64,000 nucleotides of DNA from Shouchella patagoniensis (lineage in GTDB: Bacteria; Bacillota; Bacilli; Bacillales; Bacillaceae_D): positions 4,455,085 to 4,519,084 of the forward strand of contig NZ_KV917377.1 of assembly GCF_002019705.1 (NCBI RefSeq), read 5' to 3'. The notes beneath the pieces are model-generated. The model searched no databases, was not told where the DNA came from, and worked only from the letters and a program-made list of their open reading frames with translations. Both the position numbers and the translations under genes were made by a program. This document shows, piece by piece, positions 1 through 6,691 of this stretch (position 1 is its first letter; each line of letters begins with the position of its first letter).

Positions 1-231
1 GAAAAGAAATACGTTTATAAGACTCGGAGTGATGAAGATGAACGAAAAGTGATTGTGAAACTAACGGATGTTGGTGCAGATGTACTGCATCTAAACTCAA
101 GTTTGGATGAAGGCAAGCTTACCGGAATTTTTGCACAAGCATCAACAAAAGAGCAGGAAGCCATTATTCAATCATTCCAATTACTAAAAGAGTTAGCCAA
201 AAAGAATGAGGAACAGGAACAAATTGATTAG
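1..231 (+). CDS. MarR-family transcriptional regulator, C-terminal part (partial)
   Basis: The window opens inside this gene; 76 codons and the stop are present, and the frame is open to base 1. The visible part carries the MarR wing signature, a run of Arg-Ser-Asp-Glu-Asp-Glu-Arg-Lys followed by a beta strand ending Leu-Thr-Asp-Val-Gly, then the C-terminal dimerisation helices. MarR proteins are dimeric winged-helix repressors, often controlling stress or efflux genes. It lies 10 bp upstream of a GNAT acetyltransferase, so the two are probably cotranscribed and the acetyltransferase may be its target. The effector cannot be told from this fragment. The start and DNA-recognition helix are outside the window. 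Confidence 0.72.
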   Translation, partial: EKKYVYKTRSDEDERKVIVKLTDVGADVLHLNSSLDEGKLTGIFAQASTKEQEAIIQSFQLLKELAKKNEEQEQID

Positions 232-241
232 GGGTGAGGTT

Positions 242-688
242 ATGAAGTACAGGAAAGCAACGATAAAAGACATCAATGTTCTAATCGATTTACGGAAAAA
301 GCAGCTTAGTGACGAGGGGATCAAAGCTGATGGTACGATTAATCAGGAGCTTCATCAATTTTTCGAAGTTACATTAAACGATCAGTCACTTATTCAATTA
401 TTGGTTGAAGAAAAGGATCAGATCATCGCATGTGGTGCTGTTATGTTTTATCAGTTCCCACCTACTTACACGAACAAAAGTGGGAGAAAGGCTTATATTA
501 CAAATATGTATACAGAAAAAGAATACCGTGGAAAAGGGATTGCTACTAAAATACTCACCAAACTGGTGGAGGAAACACGTCAAATTGGCATCTCGAACAT
601 ATGGCTCGGTGCTTCAATGTTAGGAAGGCCCGTTTATAAGAAGTTTGGTTTTACTGAAACAGATGAGTGGTTGGAGTTAACGGTATAG
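242..688 (+). CDS. GNAT-family N-acetyltransferase
   Basis: 148-residue single-domain GNAT acetyltransferase. The acetyl-CoA pyrophosphate-binding motif A is visible as Glu-Tyr-Arg-Gly-Lys-Gly-Ile-Ala at about residues 97-104, preceded by the usual strand (Tyr-Ile-Thr-Asn-Met-Tyr). A C-terminal Tyr-Lys-Lys-Phe-Gly-Phe motif completes the fold. The ATG at 242 is chosen because AGGGGTGAGG lies just upstream; an open frame reaches back to 206 but has no ribosome binding site. It follows the MarR gene by 10 bp, suggesting one transcript. The substrate (small amine, peptide or drug) is unknown. Confidence 0.85.
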   Translation: MKYRKATIKDINVLIDLRKKQLSDEGIKADGTINQELHQFFEVTLNDQSLIQLLVEEKDQIIACGAVMFYQFPPTYTNKSGRKAYITNMYTEKEYRGKGIATKILTKLVEETRQIGISNIWLGASMLGRPVYKKFGFTETDEWLELTV

Positions 689-731
689 GGCATTGAAAAT
701 TTATGGCGTCATGTGAAAGGACAATACATAA

Positions 732-1415
732 ATGATTGGAACGATAGTAAACGTTTTGACAATCATCGTTGGTAGTATGATTGGTCATTTTTTTAAGAAA
801 GGATTAAAGGATTCCCATCATGAGATAATGATGCAAGCGATGGGGCTCGCTGTTGTGGGATTAGGGGTAAGTTCAATTGCGGTACACCTTCCTGTAAGTC
901 ATTATCCAGTCCTATTTATTATTAGTTTGGCGATTGGTGGCTTAATTGGGGAATCAATTCGGTTTGAAGAACGATTTAATCGAGCACTTTCTGTATTGCT
1001 GAAAGGAAATGTAAATGAAGGATTAACAACGGCTATCTTGCTGTTTTGTGTAGGTACTCTATCAATTGTAGGTCCAATTGAAGCTGCATTAAATCATAAC
1101 TATACCTATCTATATTCGAATGCCATACTAGATGGATTTACATCTATTGTTTTAGCGTCGACGTTTGGTATTAGCATTGCTTTTTCAGCGATTGTTTTAC
1201 TTGTTTGGCAGGGTAGCATCTATGCCTTCGCTTCGTTTGCATCTGTAGCAATAACACCAGAGATTTTAACAGAGATCTCAATCATTGGAGGAGTCCTTAT
1301 TTTAAGCACAGGTTTAAGCATTCTCGGTTTAAAGAAATTTAAAACAATGAACTTGTTGCCTGCAATGATTGTTCCAGTCGTGTTTTTTACAGTGAAAGCA
1401 TTGGTTGGCTTTTAA
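732..1415 (+). CDS. DUF554-family integral membrane protein
   Basis: 227-residue hydrophobic protein with about six membrane segments and Gly-rich turns (for example Val-Gly-Leu-Gly-Val-Ser and Gly-Gly-Leu-Ile-Gly-Glu-Ser). The opening Met-Ile-Gly-Thr-Ile-Val-Asn-Val plus an early Gly-Ser-Met-Ile-Gly-His is typical of the DUF554 (YdfK/YqgA) family of bacterial inner membrane proteins, whose transport function is undefined. The length matches the family. It is followed by a terminator shared with the convergent deacetylase gene. Function is not inferred beyond membrane location. Confidence 0.82.
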   Translation: MIGTIVNVLTIIVGSMIGHFFKKGLKDSHHEIMMQAMGLAVVGLGVSSIAVHLPVSHYPVLFIISLAIGGLIGESIRFEERFNRALSVLLKGNVNEGLTTAILLFCVGTLSIVGPIEAALNHNYTYLYSNAILDGFTSIVLASTFGISIAFSAIVLLVWQGSIYAFASFASVAITPEILTEISIIGGVLILSTGLSILGLKKFKTMNLLPAMIVPVVFFTVKALVGF

Positions 1416-1427
1416 TAAAGAACAGTA

Positions 1428-1459
1428 AAAACGTCCTAACGATCTGTTAGGGCGTTTTA
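1428..1459. terminator. Bidirectional intrinsic terminator between DUF554 gene and deacetylase
   Basis: Arms 1431-1440 (acgtcctaac) and 1446-1455 (gttagggcgt) pair with one G-U wobble and are flanked by A- and T-runs on both sides, so the hairpin can stop transcription from either direction. The deacetylase stop codon lies inside it. Confidence 0.8.
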
Positions 1460-2223
1460 TTACGCTCTTTTTCAATAGAAGATGAAAGATAATCTTCTAT
1501 TGTGTAAGGCTGATGACCCGTTAGTTCTGAAAGCGTTAAAAATGTATAGCCTTGTTTATGGAGAGTGGGGATAATCTCTTTTACTGCTTCAACTGTTTCA
1601 GAGCGATCACCACCACCGTCGTGTAAAAGAATAACGTCCCCAGGTTGAATATTACTTAATACATGTGACACGATTTGTTTTTTACTACGGTTATCCCAAT
1701 CCCGCGGGTCTTGATGCCAAGACCAAAGCGATATTTTATGCTCTTTTTCAAGGGCGACGTCAATAATATCGTCATTGTAATACCCACCCACTGGTCGAAA
1801 AAATAACGGTTTAATGCCAAACATATCCATTAAGAGGGTGTCCGTTTGCTCGATTTCTTGCGATAAATTTGTTTTACTCACATGTTCATTATAATCGTGT
1901 GTGAACGTATGATTTCCAATTTCATGATTCTCAAATAAAATTCGTTTCACGATATCTGGATGTTCTTTGACATCTTCACCAACGACAAAAAAAGTCGCCT
2001 GCACACCGTATTCATCTAATACATTTAATAACGTTGGTGTATTTGAACGATGCGGCCCATCGTCAAATGTTAACGCAACAACTTTATCGTCGGTTTCGAT
2101 ATCCCATATGACACTTCCGGTTTTCTCATATTCTGAACGGTCTCTTATGACTGCTTGCGAGATATCACTGACAAGTAAAAGAACCAATAATTGTATAAGC
2201 ATAGTTGCGTAAACTGTCTTCAA
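1447..2223 (-). CDS. Polysaccharide deacetylase (NodB/CE4 family), membrane-anchored or secreted
   Basis: 258-residue CE4 esterase that removes acetyl groups from cell-envelope sugars such as GlcNAc. After an N-terminal hydrophobic segment (about residues 1-25, signal or anchor) the NodB motifs appear in order: Thr-Phe-Asp-Asp-Gly-Pro-His (motif 1, catalytic base and metal Asp), His-Thr-Phe-Thr-His (motif 2, metal histidines), Phe-Arg-Pro-Val-Gly-Gly (motif 3), Leu-Leu-His-Asp-Gly-Gly-Gly-Asp (motif 5). The TTG at 2223 is preferred because AAAGGGAGATG precedes it at normal spacing; an upstream in-frame TTG at 2250 has none. It acts outside the membrane. Its peptidoglycan or exopolysaccharide target cannot be decided. 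Confidence 0.9.
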   Translation of the reverse strand: MKTVYATMLIQLLVLLLVSDISQAVIRDRSEYEKTGSVIWDIETDDKVVALTFDDGPHRSNTPTLLNVLDEYGVQATFFVVGEDVKEHPDIVKRILFENHEIGNHTFTHDYNEHVSKTNLSQEIEQTDTLLMDMFGIKPLFFRPVGGYYNDDIIDVALEKEHKISLWSWHQDPRDWDNRSKKQIVSHVLSNIQPGDVILLHDGGGDRSETVEAVKEIIPTLHKQGYTFLTLSELTGHQPYTIEDYLSSSIEKERNKTP

Positions 2224-2469
2224 GCAATCATCTCCCTTTGTAAATTTCAATAAAGGTATTATTTGCTAATCGTTTTGTTTTTATGTAATTGAATCTGTTA
2301 AATAAAAATGGACACTTTATCTGAATGATTAATTAATAAGAATTATACAAGTGTTATTGGCTGTTTCTGTTGGTCATTCTCTAGACTGTAAGATAAGGGT
2401 GTCTTAATAGCAGGACATTTGAAGAAAACAATAAAATAAGCGATTAGAAGCATTCCTATCAAATTCTAC

Positions 2470-2631
2470 TCATTCTCTTTTTTGTTGATCATCTTGTTTT
2501 CTTTTTAATCCTTCTTCGATTAATAGATAAACAGTTTTAGAAAATGTTTTAATCTTGTATTCTTTTTGATAACACTCTATTTTTTGTACTAAAGTTTTCG
2601 GGAATTTAATAAGTTTCGGTTTACGTTCCAA
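2470..2631 (-). CDS. Small ribbon-helix-helix-like protein
   Basis: 53-residue basic protein. A short strand (Lys-Leu-Ile-Lys-Phe-Pro) is followed by one helix (Leu-Val-Gln-Lys-Ile-Glu) and a second beginning Thr-Phe-Ser-Lys-Thr-Val and ending Glu-Gly-Leu-Lys-Arg, the layout of CopG/Arc-type RHH DNA-binding proteins. The TTG at 2631 sits 11 bases after AAAGGGG; an in-frame GTG at 2652 lacks a binding site. No partner toxin gene is seen next to it, so it may be a free-standing regulator. The assignment rests on pattern only. Confidence 0.5.
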   Translation of the reverse strand: MERKPKLIKFPKTLVQKIECYQKEYKIKTFSKTVYLLIEEGLKRKQDDQQKRE

Positions 2632-2831
2632 TTTTTGTGATGCCCCTTTCACGGAGAATATTATGCTTGTATAAGTAGCTTGTCAACAAGATTTTTTATT
2701 GGGGGCATGTACTAGGATTTATTAAATATGAAGGAATTATTTTTTCGAAATAGGAGAGTATATACTATTAGAAAAAGATATTGACTTTCTGAAATGACAG
2801 GGGTATGTTTTGGTTTATAATCTACCAGACG

Positions 2832-2985
2832 TCTGAAGGCTTAACAATTGATTGTGAATTGTGCAAGAACCAAGAGAAACATCTAAAATTCTTGAGGTGA
2901 ATTCTTTTTATAAAGGTATGGCTCATTAATAGCCCTCGATCCGACAATTCACCTCGTAAGCCTCTGTGGAGCGAAGAATGACAAT
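2832..2985 (+). promoter_or_regulatory. Candidate c-di-AMP riboswitch (ydaO/yuaA leader) before ktrA
   Basis: The untranslated region upstream of ktrA holds the landmarks of the ydaO class: GGCTTAA followed by a small hairpin (caattgattgtgaattg), then GAACC, then GAGGTGAATTC around 2894-2904, then CCGACA plus AATTCACCTCGTAAGCC at about 2951-2967 and GAGCGAAGAATG near 2972-2983. GAGGTGAATT and AATTCACCTC are reverse complements and close the main helix. In Bacillus subtilis the same class precedes the KtrA gene yuaA and shuts down potassium uptake when c-di-AMP is high. No clear terminator is visible between it and the gene, so the expression platform is uncertain. Confidence 0.7.
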
Positions 2986-3026
2986 AATTATACTATTTCT
3001 TTGGGTATGGTAAGGGAGTGTGACGG

Positions 3027-3692
3027 TTGGCACAAGTAAAACAATGTATAGTAATCGGGCTTGGTAGTTTTGGTGGTAGTGTATGTACCGAAATTAATCG
3101 GCAAGGTCATGATGTTATGGTGGTAGATATAGACGAGTATCGATTAGAAGAATACAGAGAAATTACAGCTCAAGTTGTCTGTATGGATGCAACTGAAGAA
3201 CGATTACTAAAAACATTAGGGTTAAATCAATTTGATTTTGGCGTTGTTGCAATTGGTTCAAACATTGAGGCAAGCATACTCATTTCAGTTAGTTTAAAAG
3301 AATTAGGTGTACCTGTTATTTGGGCAAAAGCTGAGAATTACCATCACAAAAAATTACTTGAACGCCTAGGAATTGACCATGTGATTATGCCTGAAATTGA
3401 TATGGGCGTGCGAGTTGTGCAAAATATGCTCTCAGAGTCATTTGTTGATTATATTGCGCTGTCAAATGAATATAGTATTGTAGAATATAAAGCAGGAACA
3501 AAAATGATTGGAAAGTCACTTGCCGGTTTAAATTTCAAAATGAAATACCGCTTAAACCTTGTGGCGATTCAGTCAAAAGGAGCCACTAATGTAACTCCTA
3601 TGCCTGACGATACAATCAAACAAGGAGATATTTTGATTGTCATCGGTCATGATCGTGATATTAAACGATTTCAAGAAGAAGGGTTAGAATGA
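3027..3692 (+). CDS. ktrA: KtrA/TrkA-type RCK regulatory subunit of a K+ uptake system
   Basis: 221-residue cytoplasmic RCK protein. The N-terminal half is a Rossmann domain with Gly-Leu-Gly-Ser-Phe-Gly-Gly at about residues 12-18 and Asp at the end of strand 2 (Val-Val-Asp-Ile-Asp) for nucleotide binding. The C-terminal TrkA-C half ends with Gly-Asp-Ile-Leu-Ile-Val-Ile-Gly. KtrA rings bind ATP/ADP and c-di-AMP and gate the KtrB channel. The TTG start has AAGGGAGTG upstream. Odd: no ktrB follows; instead a decayed ABC ATPase lies downstream, so the channel partner must be elsewhere. Family identity is firm; KtrA versus KtrC rests on the riboswitch-like leader. Confidence 0.88.
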   Translation: MAQVKQCIVIGLGSFGGSVCTEINRQGHDVMVVDIDEYRLEEYREITAQVVCMDATEERLLKTLGLNQFDFGVVAIGSNIEASILISVSLKELGVPVIWAKAENYHHKKLLERLGIDHVIMPEIDMGVRVVQNMLSESFVDYIALSNEYSIVEYKAGTKMIGKSLAGLNFKMKYRLNLVAIQSKGATNVTPMPDDTIKQGDILIVIGHDRDIKRFQEEGLE

Positions 3693-3844
3693 GCTGGTTG
3701 AGATGTGGACATGCTTAGAAATGACAATAACGTGATAGAGTCCCTCTTGTTAATAATTTTTTTGTCAATTAATTTCGTTAATAGGCTGTGGAGAAGTTCT
3801 GACCTCTTTTTCACCAAACAACGGGACTTAACTAAATAATCTTT

Positions 3845-4164
3845 GATATGTATAGGGTTGTGGTATATCTTTAGCGATGCTCTTATGTTTATTGGAGCCG
3901 CAAGCGTATTTAGAAAGAGTGGCAGTAAGTTGATGACGTTCTCATTATTCTCGCAAGCGTTGTTATCGGCAATTCCATCCACAAATAAGCAAAAAAAAAT
4001 GAGAACGGATTATTTTAAAAGGCGATGTACCTAGTTCGATGAATATTCCAAGCGGTTGCCGATTCCGGACGCGATGCCCAATCGCCACGGACGCATGTAT
4101 AGAACAGCCCCCAGAATTTAGAGATATAAGCAGTGGTCACTATGTTGCGTGTCATTACGCATAA
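3845..4164 (+). pseudogene. Decayed oligopeptide/dipeptide ABC transporter ATPase (OppD/DppD type), C-terminal remnant
   Basis: From 4003 to the TAA at 4162-4164 one frame reads as the conserved C-terminus of Opp/Dpp ATPases: Ile-Leu-Lys-Gly-Asp-Val-Pro-Ser, then [11 protein letters not shown], then Gly-His-Tyr-Val-Ala-Cys-His. Just upstream, in another frame, is Ser-Gln-Ala-Leu-Leu-Ser-Ala-Ile-Pro, the segment that normally precedes it; the frames switch within the A-run near 3990-4000. Before that, pieces resembling Val-Val-x-Tyr-Ile-Ser-Asp and Ile-Gly-Ala-Ala-Ser-Val-Phe-Arg-Lys can be read with further shifts. The Walker A region is missing. This is a relic, not a working gene. Confidence 0.7.
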
Positions 4165-4182
4165 ATCTTTAGTGTAATAGAA

Positions 4183-4213
4183 AAGAGGGCAACCCCGGTT
4201 GCCCTCTTTATGT
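4183..4213. terminator. Bidirectional intrinsic terminator
   Basis: AAGAGGGCAACC / GGTTGCCCTCTT form a 12-bp perfect stem with a 2-base loop region, flanked by A-run and T-run. It would end both the remnant Opp transcript and the lipoprotein gene on the other strand. Confidence 0.85.
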
Positions 4214-4220
4214 TATCTAT

Positions 4221-5132
4221 TTATTCTTCGCCTGCATCTTCTTCTAAGTTAAGGTCGCCTAGCAATTCATCTTCAAATTCATTCGCGTCAATAGCATTAT
4301 CTAGTGCTTCTTGAGGAATTTCAATTTCTTCAATTTCATTAAATAAAGAATATGTTCCTTCTGCGTTACCAGTCATGTTAATGGTTGTGCCATCTTCTTC
4401 TATGATAACGTCATAGCTCATTTCCATTTTTTCTTGATAGAACGTCTCTTTATTCACATAAATAGTGTAAGCCATATTCTCAAGTTCAAACTGTTCCATT
4501 GTTTCTGCGAGTTCTTCTTCAGAAAGCCCTATATCGTCTTGGCCCATTTCCATAAAAGAAAGAACAAGTTCATTTAAGTCTTCGTTTGCTCCCTCAACAT
4601 GAAGAATATAGAAATCTTCGTCTTCTTCAAGTGTGATGTGTTCGGATAGATCTTGCATCATTGCTAACTGTTCTTGTGTATCTACTTGCATTTCTTCAGC
4701 CATGGATAAATCATCGCTCATGTCAATCATGAACCATTCTGTTCCGAGTGGATTTTGCATGTAGAGTATGCCATCGACTATGTACTGGCTTGTTAAAAAG
4801 TCCATACCTAGTTCTGGTGAAGACATCGTTGTATTCATTGAAAGTTCTAATGGTTCTTGAATGGCATCAGCTTGAATAGCTAAACCCATTTCCATTTGTT
4901 CACCATCAGCATCAATAATGTAATCCATGGTTAGATCCATTTGAAGACTATTTACTTCTTTCATTGCTTCCGTTGTTTTTGTGAGTACTTCTACCGCAGT
5001 CATTTCTTTTTCTTGCTCTTCTGCACCCGTTTCCGCGTCTGTACTTGCATCTTCTGCGTTGTTATCGCTTCCACAGGCAACCAACATAAGCGTAGTAAAT
5101 GGAATGAGCATAAATCCAGTCATTTTTTTCAT
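4221..5132 (-). CDS. Acidic LppX/LolA-like lipoprotein (DUF6612-type)
   Basis: 303-residue lipoprotein. The signal peptide ends in Leu-Val-Ala-Cys at residues 17-20, so Cys20 would be lipidated and the protein held on the outer face of the membrane. It is followed by a very acidic linker (Asp/Glu-rich) and a beta-rich region beginning Val-Leu-Thr-Lys-Thr-Thr-Glu-Ala-Met-Lys-Glu-Val-Asn, the pattern of the DUF6612/LppX-like fold. The ATG at 5132 follows AAGGGGAGATTATT; the longer frame starting at 5171 has no ribosome site. The strong net negative charge fits an alkaliphile. The ligand is unknown. Confidence 0.75.
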   Translation of the reverse strand: MKKMTGFMLIPFTTLMLVACGSDNNAEDASTDAETGAEEQEKEMTAVEVLTKTTEAMKEVNSLQMDLTMDYIIDADGEQMEMGLAIQADAIQEPLELSMNTTMSSPELGMDFLTSQYIVDGILYMQNPLGTEWFMIDMSDDLSMAEEMQVDTQEQLAMMQDLSEHITLEEDEDFYILHVEGANEDLNELVLSFMEMGQDDIGLSEEELAETMEQFELENMAYTIYVNKETFYQEKMEMSYDVIIEEDGTTINMTGNAEGTYSLFNEIEEIEIPQEALDNAIDANEFEDELLGDLNLEEDAGEE

Positions 5133-5343
5133 AATAATCTCCCCTTGATGTTTGTTTTGGCGTAATGGCAAAAATAAATCAGGCCTATAATTCCATTAAC
5201 CACTATAATTCAGAAAAGCTTCAACAATCAACCCCTGAGTTAAACAGATTTTTCCTGTAATAACGGTTGAGAGAATGCAAAAAACCCGCCGTAAGCGTGT
5301 TTAAGCTTGTTTAAATGAGATAGAAAAAAAGTGAAAAGATTAT

Positions 5344-5372
5344 TTGACAACCCAATTATTGCAGCGTATAGT
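5344..5372 (+). promoter_or_regulatory. Consensus sigma-A promoter for the mph leader
   Basis: TTGACA at 5344-5349, a 17-bp spacer, then TATAGT at 5367-5372. This near-perfect promoter predicts a start near 5379, giving about 330 nt of leader before the mph start codon. Confidence 0.8.
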
Positions 5373-5400
5373 TAAAACTACTTTTTATACAGGAGGCTTT

Positions 5401-5451
5401 ATGAAAATGATTGACTCAGTCAGATTACGTTTAACCTATATGAACAACTAA
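5401..5451 (+). CDS. Leader peptide 1 with RLR stalling motif
   Basis: A 16-codon ORF, MKMIDSVRLRLTYMNN, begins 10 bases after a perfect AGGAGG at 5391-5396 and about 22 bases from the predicted transcript start. Arg-Leu-Arg at codons 8-10 is a +X+ motif; in ErmDL-type leaders such motifs are known to stall ribosomes when a macrolide sits in the exit tunnel. The codons after the motif lie in a hairpin (arms 5437-5444 and 5453-5460), so a stalled ribosome would change the fold of the leader. It is too short to be anything but regulatory. Its role in inducing the downstream mph is inferred. Confidence 0.8.
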   Translation: MKMIDSVRLRLTYMNN

Positions 5452-5544
5452 CTTCATATGTTCAAGGGCTCTGTTCTTATGCAGAGTAAACGGAATCAGT
5501 CTGTCCATTTTTATATTCTTCTACGGTTTAAACAAATGGAGAAA

Positions 5545-5568
5545 GGCGGATGAATCTGCTTTTTTTAC
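5545..5568 (+). terminator. Terminator-like hairpin 1 in the mph leader
   Basis: GCGGA and TCTGC arms (one G-U pair) are separated by TGAA and followed by TTTTTTT. It overlaps the start of the 27-codon ORF at 5550. It is short, so termination strength is uncertain. Confidence 0.5.
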
Positions 5569-5633
5569 TATATTCGGAAACTCCGAGGATTTTTTTGGTT
5601 TTTAAAGAATGGAAGACACCCGTTTACGCTTAA
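5550..5633 (+). CDS. Short leader ORF of 27 codons overlapping leader peptide 2
   Basis: The ATG at 5550 lies 8 bases after GGAG (5538-5541). It encodes a 27-residue hydrophobic peptide beginning Met-Asn-Leu-Leu-Phe-Leu-Leu-Tyr and ending Val-Tyr-Ala, with its stop at 5631-5633, one base before the terminator arm at 5635. It overlaps the RLR-containing leader 2 in another frame. Its translation could govern whether leader 2 is translated or whether the last terminator folds. It may also be chance. Confidence 0.35.
   Translation: MNLLFLLYSETPRIFLVFKEWKTPVYA
5573..5598 (+). terminator. Terminator-like hairpin 2 in the mph leader
   Basis: TCGGA AAC TCCGA forms a 5-bp stem followed by GGATTTTTTT. 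It is weak but has a clear T-tract, and is the middle of three such structures in 120 bases. Confidence 0.4.
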
Positions 5634-5656
5634 GCTACAGAGAGATAATTCTGTAG
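5609..5656 (+). CDS. Leader peptide 2 with RLR motif, fused to a terminator hairpin
   Basis: A 15-codon ORF, MEDTRLRLSYREIIL, repeats the core of leader 1 (Arg-Leu-Arg-Leu-Ser-Tyr against Arg-Leu-Arg-Leu-Thr-Tyr). The shared residues use different synonymous codons (aga/cgt, cgt/cgc, tat/tac), which suggests selection on the peptide rather than a recent DNA duplication. Its Tyr-Arg codons form the 5' arm and its stop codon ends the 3' arm of the terminator at 5635-5656. A ribosome stalled on the RLR motif would cover the 5' arm and prevent termination. The ribosome binding site is poor (AAAG only, GAGGA further upstream). Confidence 0.6.
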   Translation: MEDTRLRLSYREIIL

Positions 5657-5663
5657 TTTTTTT
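5634..5663 (+). terminator. Intrinsic terminator (attenuator) just upstream of mph
   Basis: CTACAG at 5635-5640 pairs with CTGTAG at 5651-5656 and is followed by TTTTTTTG. It lies inside leader peptide 2 and 50 bases before the mph start, the classic position for a transcription attenuator. Confidence 0.75.
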
Positions 5664-5706
5664 GTGTGTAGGAAAATGCCTGTCACAAACGAGGAGGCGA
5701 AACCAA

Positions 5707-6603
5707 TTGAATAAACAAAACGTAAAACAATTAGCAAATGAGCACGGAATTCAAATAGTTGAAACAACAATAAAATTAAATGAATCGGGACTTGATTTTC
5801 AAGTTGCACACGCAGAAGATACTACGGGACAAAAATGGATTTTACGCATTCCGAGACGTGCTGATTCGATGCGCTCAGCTGAAATCGAAAAGGCTGTACT
5901 TGATACCGTTAACAAACATGTTTCTTTTCAGTCGCCACTTTGGGTGATCTACACAAATGAACTCATCGCGTATAAACAGCTTTCTGGCGTGCCTGCGGGA
6001 ACCGTTGATCCAGAAAACCAAAACTATATATGGGAATTGGATGTTGAGAACATTCCAGATTCTTATCATAAAAGTCTTGGACACGTATTGGCTGAGCTAC
6101 ATCATGTTCCAATTAAAGATTTATCTATATCAGGGCTTACCGTTCATACAGCTGATCAAGCGAGACAATCAATGAAACAACGAATGGACCGTGTCAAACA
6201 CACATTAGGTGTAAGTGATGAGCTATGGAAAAAATGGCAAGCTTGGTTAGAAAATGAACCAATGTGGCCAAAAACAACTGGCTTAAGCCACGGAGATCTT
6301 CATCCAGGTCATGAATTGATCAATGATCAATCTGAAGTGACGGGCCTAATTGACTGGACAGAAGTTTCAGTAACCGATGTGTCGAGAGATTTTGTCACTC
6401 ACTACATGGTTGCTGGAGTGGAGGGACTTGAAAAAACAATCGCTGCTTATGAGCAAGCAGGAGGAAACACTTGGCCATTAATGAAAGAACATATCATCGA
6501 ACTCGCAGGCGCTAATGCCATAGGTGTGGCAGAGTTTGCGGCGGTTTCTGGCTTGAAGGAATACGAAGATATGGCAAAACAGATGCTAGGTGTAAGCGAA
6601 TAG
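5707..6603 (+). CDS. mph: Macrolide 2'-phosphotransferase (Mph family)
   Basis: 298-residue cytoplasmic kinase that inactivates macrolides by GTP-dependent phosphorylation of the desosamine 2'-hydroxyl. It matches Mph(B)-like enzymes throughout: Leu-Asn-Glu-Ser-Gly-Leu-Asp-Phe-Gln near the start, Trp-Ile-Leu-Arg-Ile-Pro-Arg-Arg, the catalytic loop Ser-His-Gly-Asp-Leu-His at residues 194-199, the metal-binding Leu-Ile-Asp-Trp-Thr-Glu around Asp216, and the C-terminal Lys-Glu-His-Ile-Ile-Glu-Leu. The TTG at 5707 follows GAGGAGGCG. Expression should be controlled by the leader at 5379-5706 (two RLR peptides, three hairpins). A MATE exporter follows 88 bp later. Drug range is not predictable from sequence. 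Confidence 0.92.
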   Translation: MNKQNVKQLANEHGIQIVETTIKLNESGLDFQVAHAEDTTGQKWILRIPRRADSMRSAEIEKAVLDTVNKHVSFQSPLWVIYTNELIAYKQLSGVPAGTVDPENQNYIWELDVENIPDSYHKSLGHVLAELHHVPIKDLSISGLTVHTADQARQSMKQRMDRVKHTLGVSDELWKKWQAWLENEPMWPKTTGLSHGDLHPGHELINDQSEVTGLIDWTEVSVTDVSRDFVTHYMVAGVEGLEKTIAAYEQAGGNTWPLMKEHIIELAGANAIGVAEFAAVSGLKEYEDMAKQMLGVSE

Positions 6604-6691
6604 ACGGAAAAGAACGAGTCATTGCATTTATAATGAGGGACGTGGTGATGTTCCGTTCCTCATTGCTTGTTCGAAGGAAGGAAACATACAA

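Noticed and set aside
3671-3982. 103-codon minus-strand ORF opposite the Opp relic
   Set aside because: It overlaps the better-supported decayed ATPase and has no ribosome site or motif.
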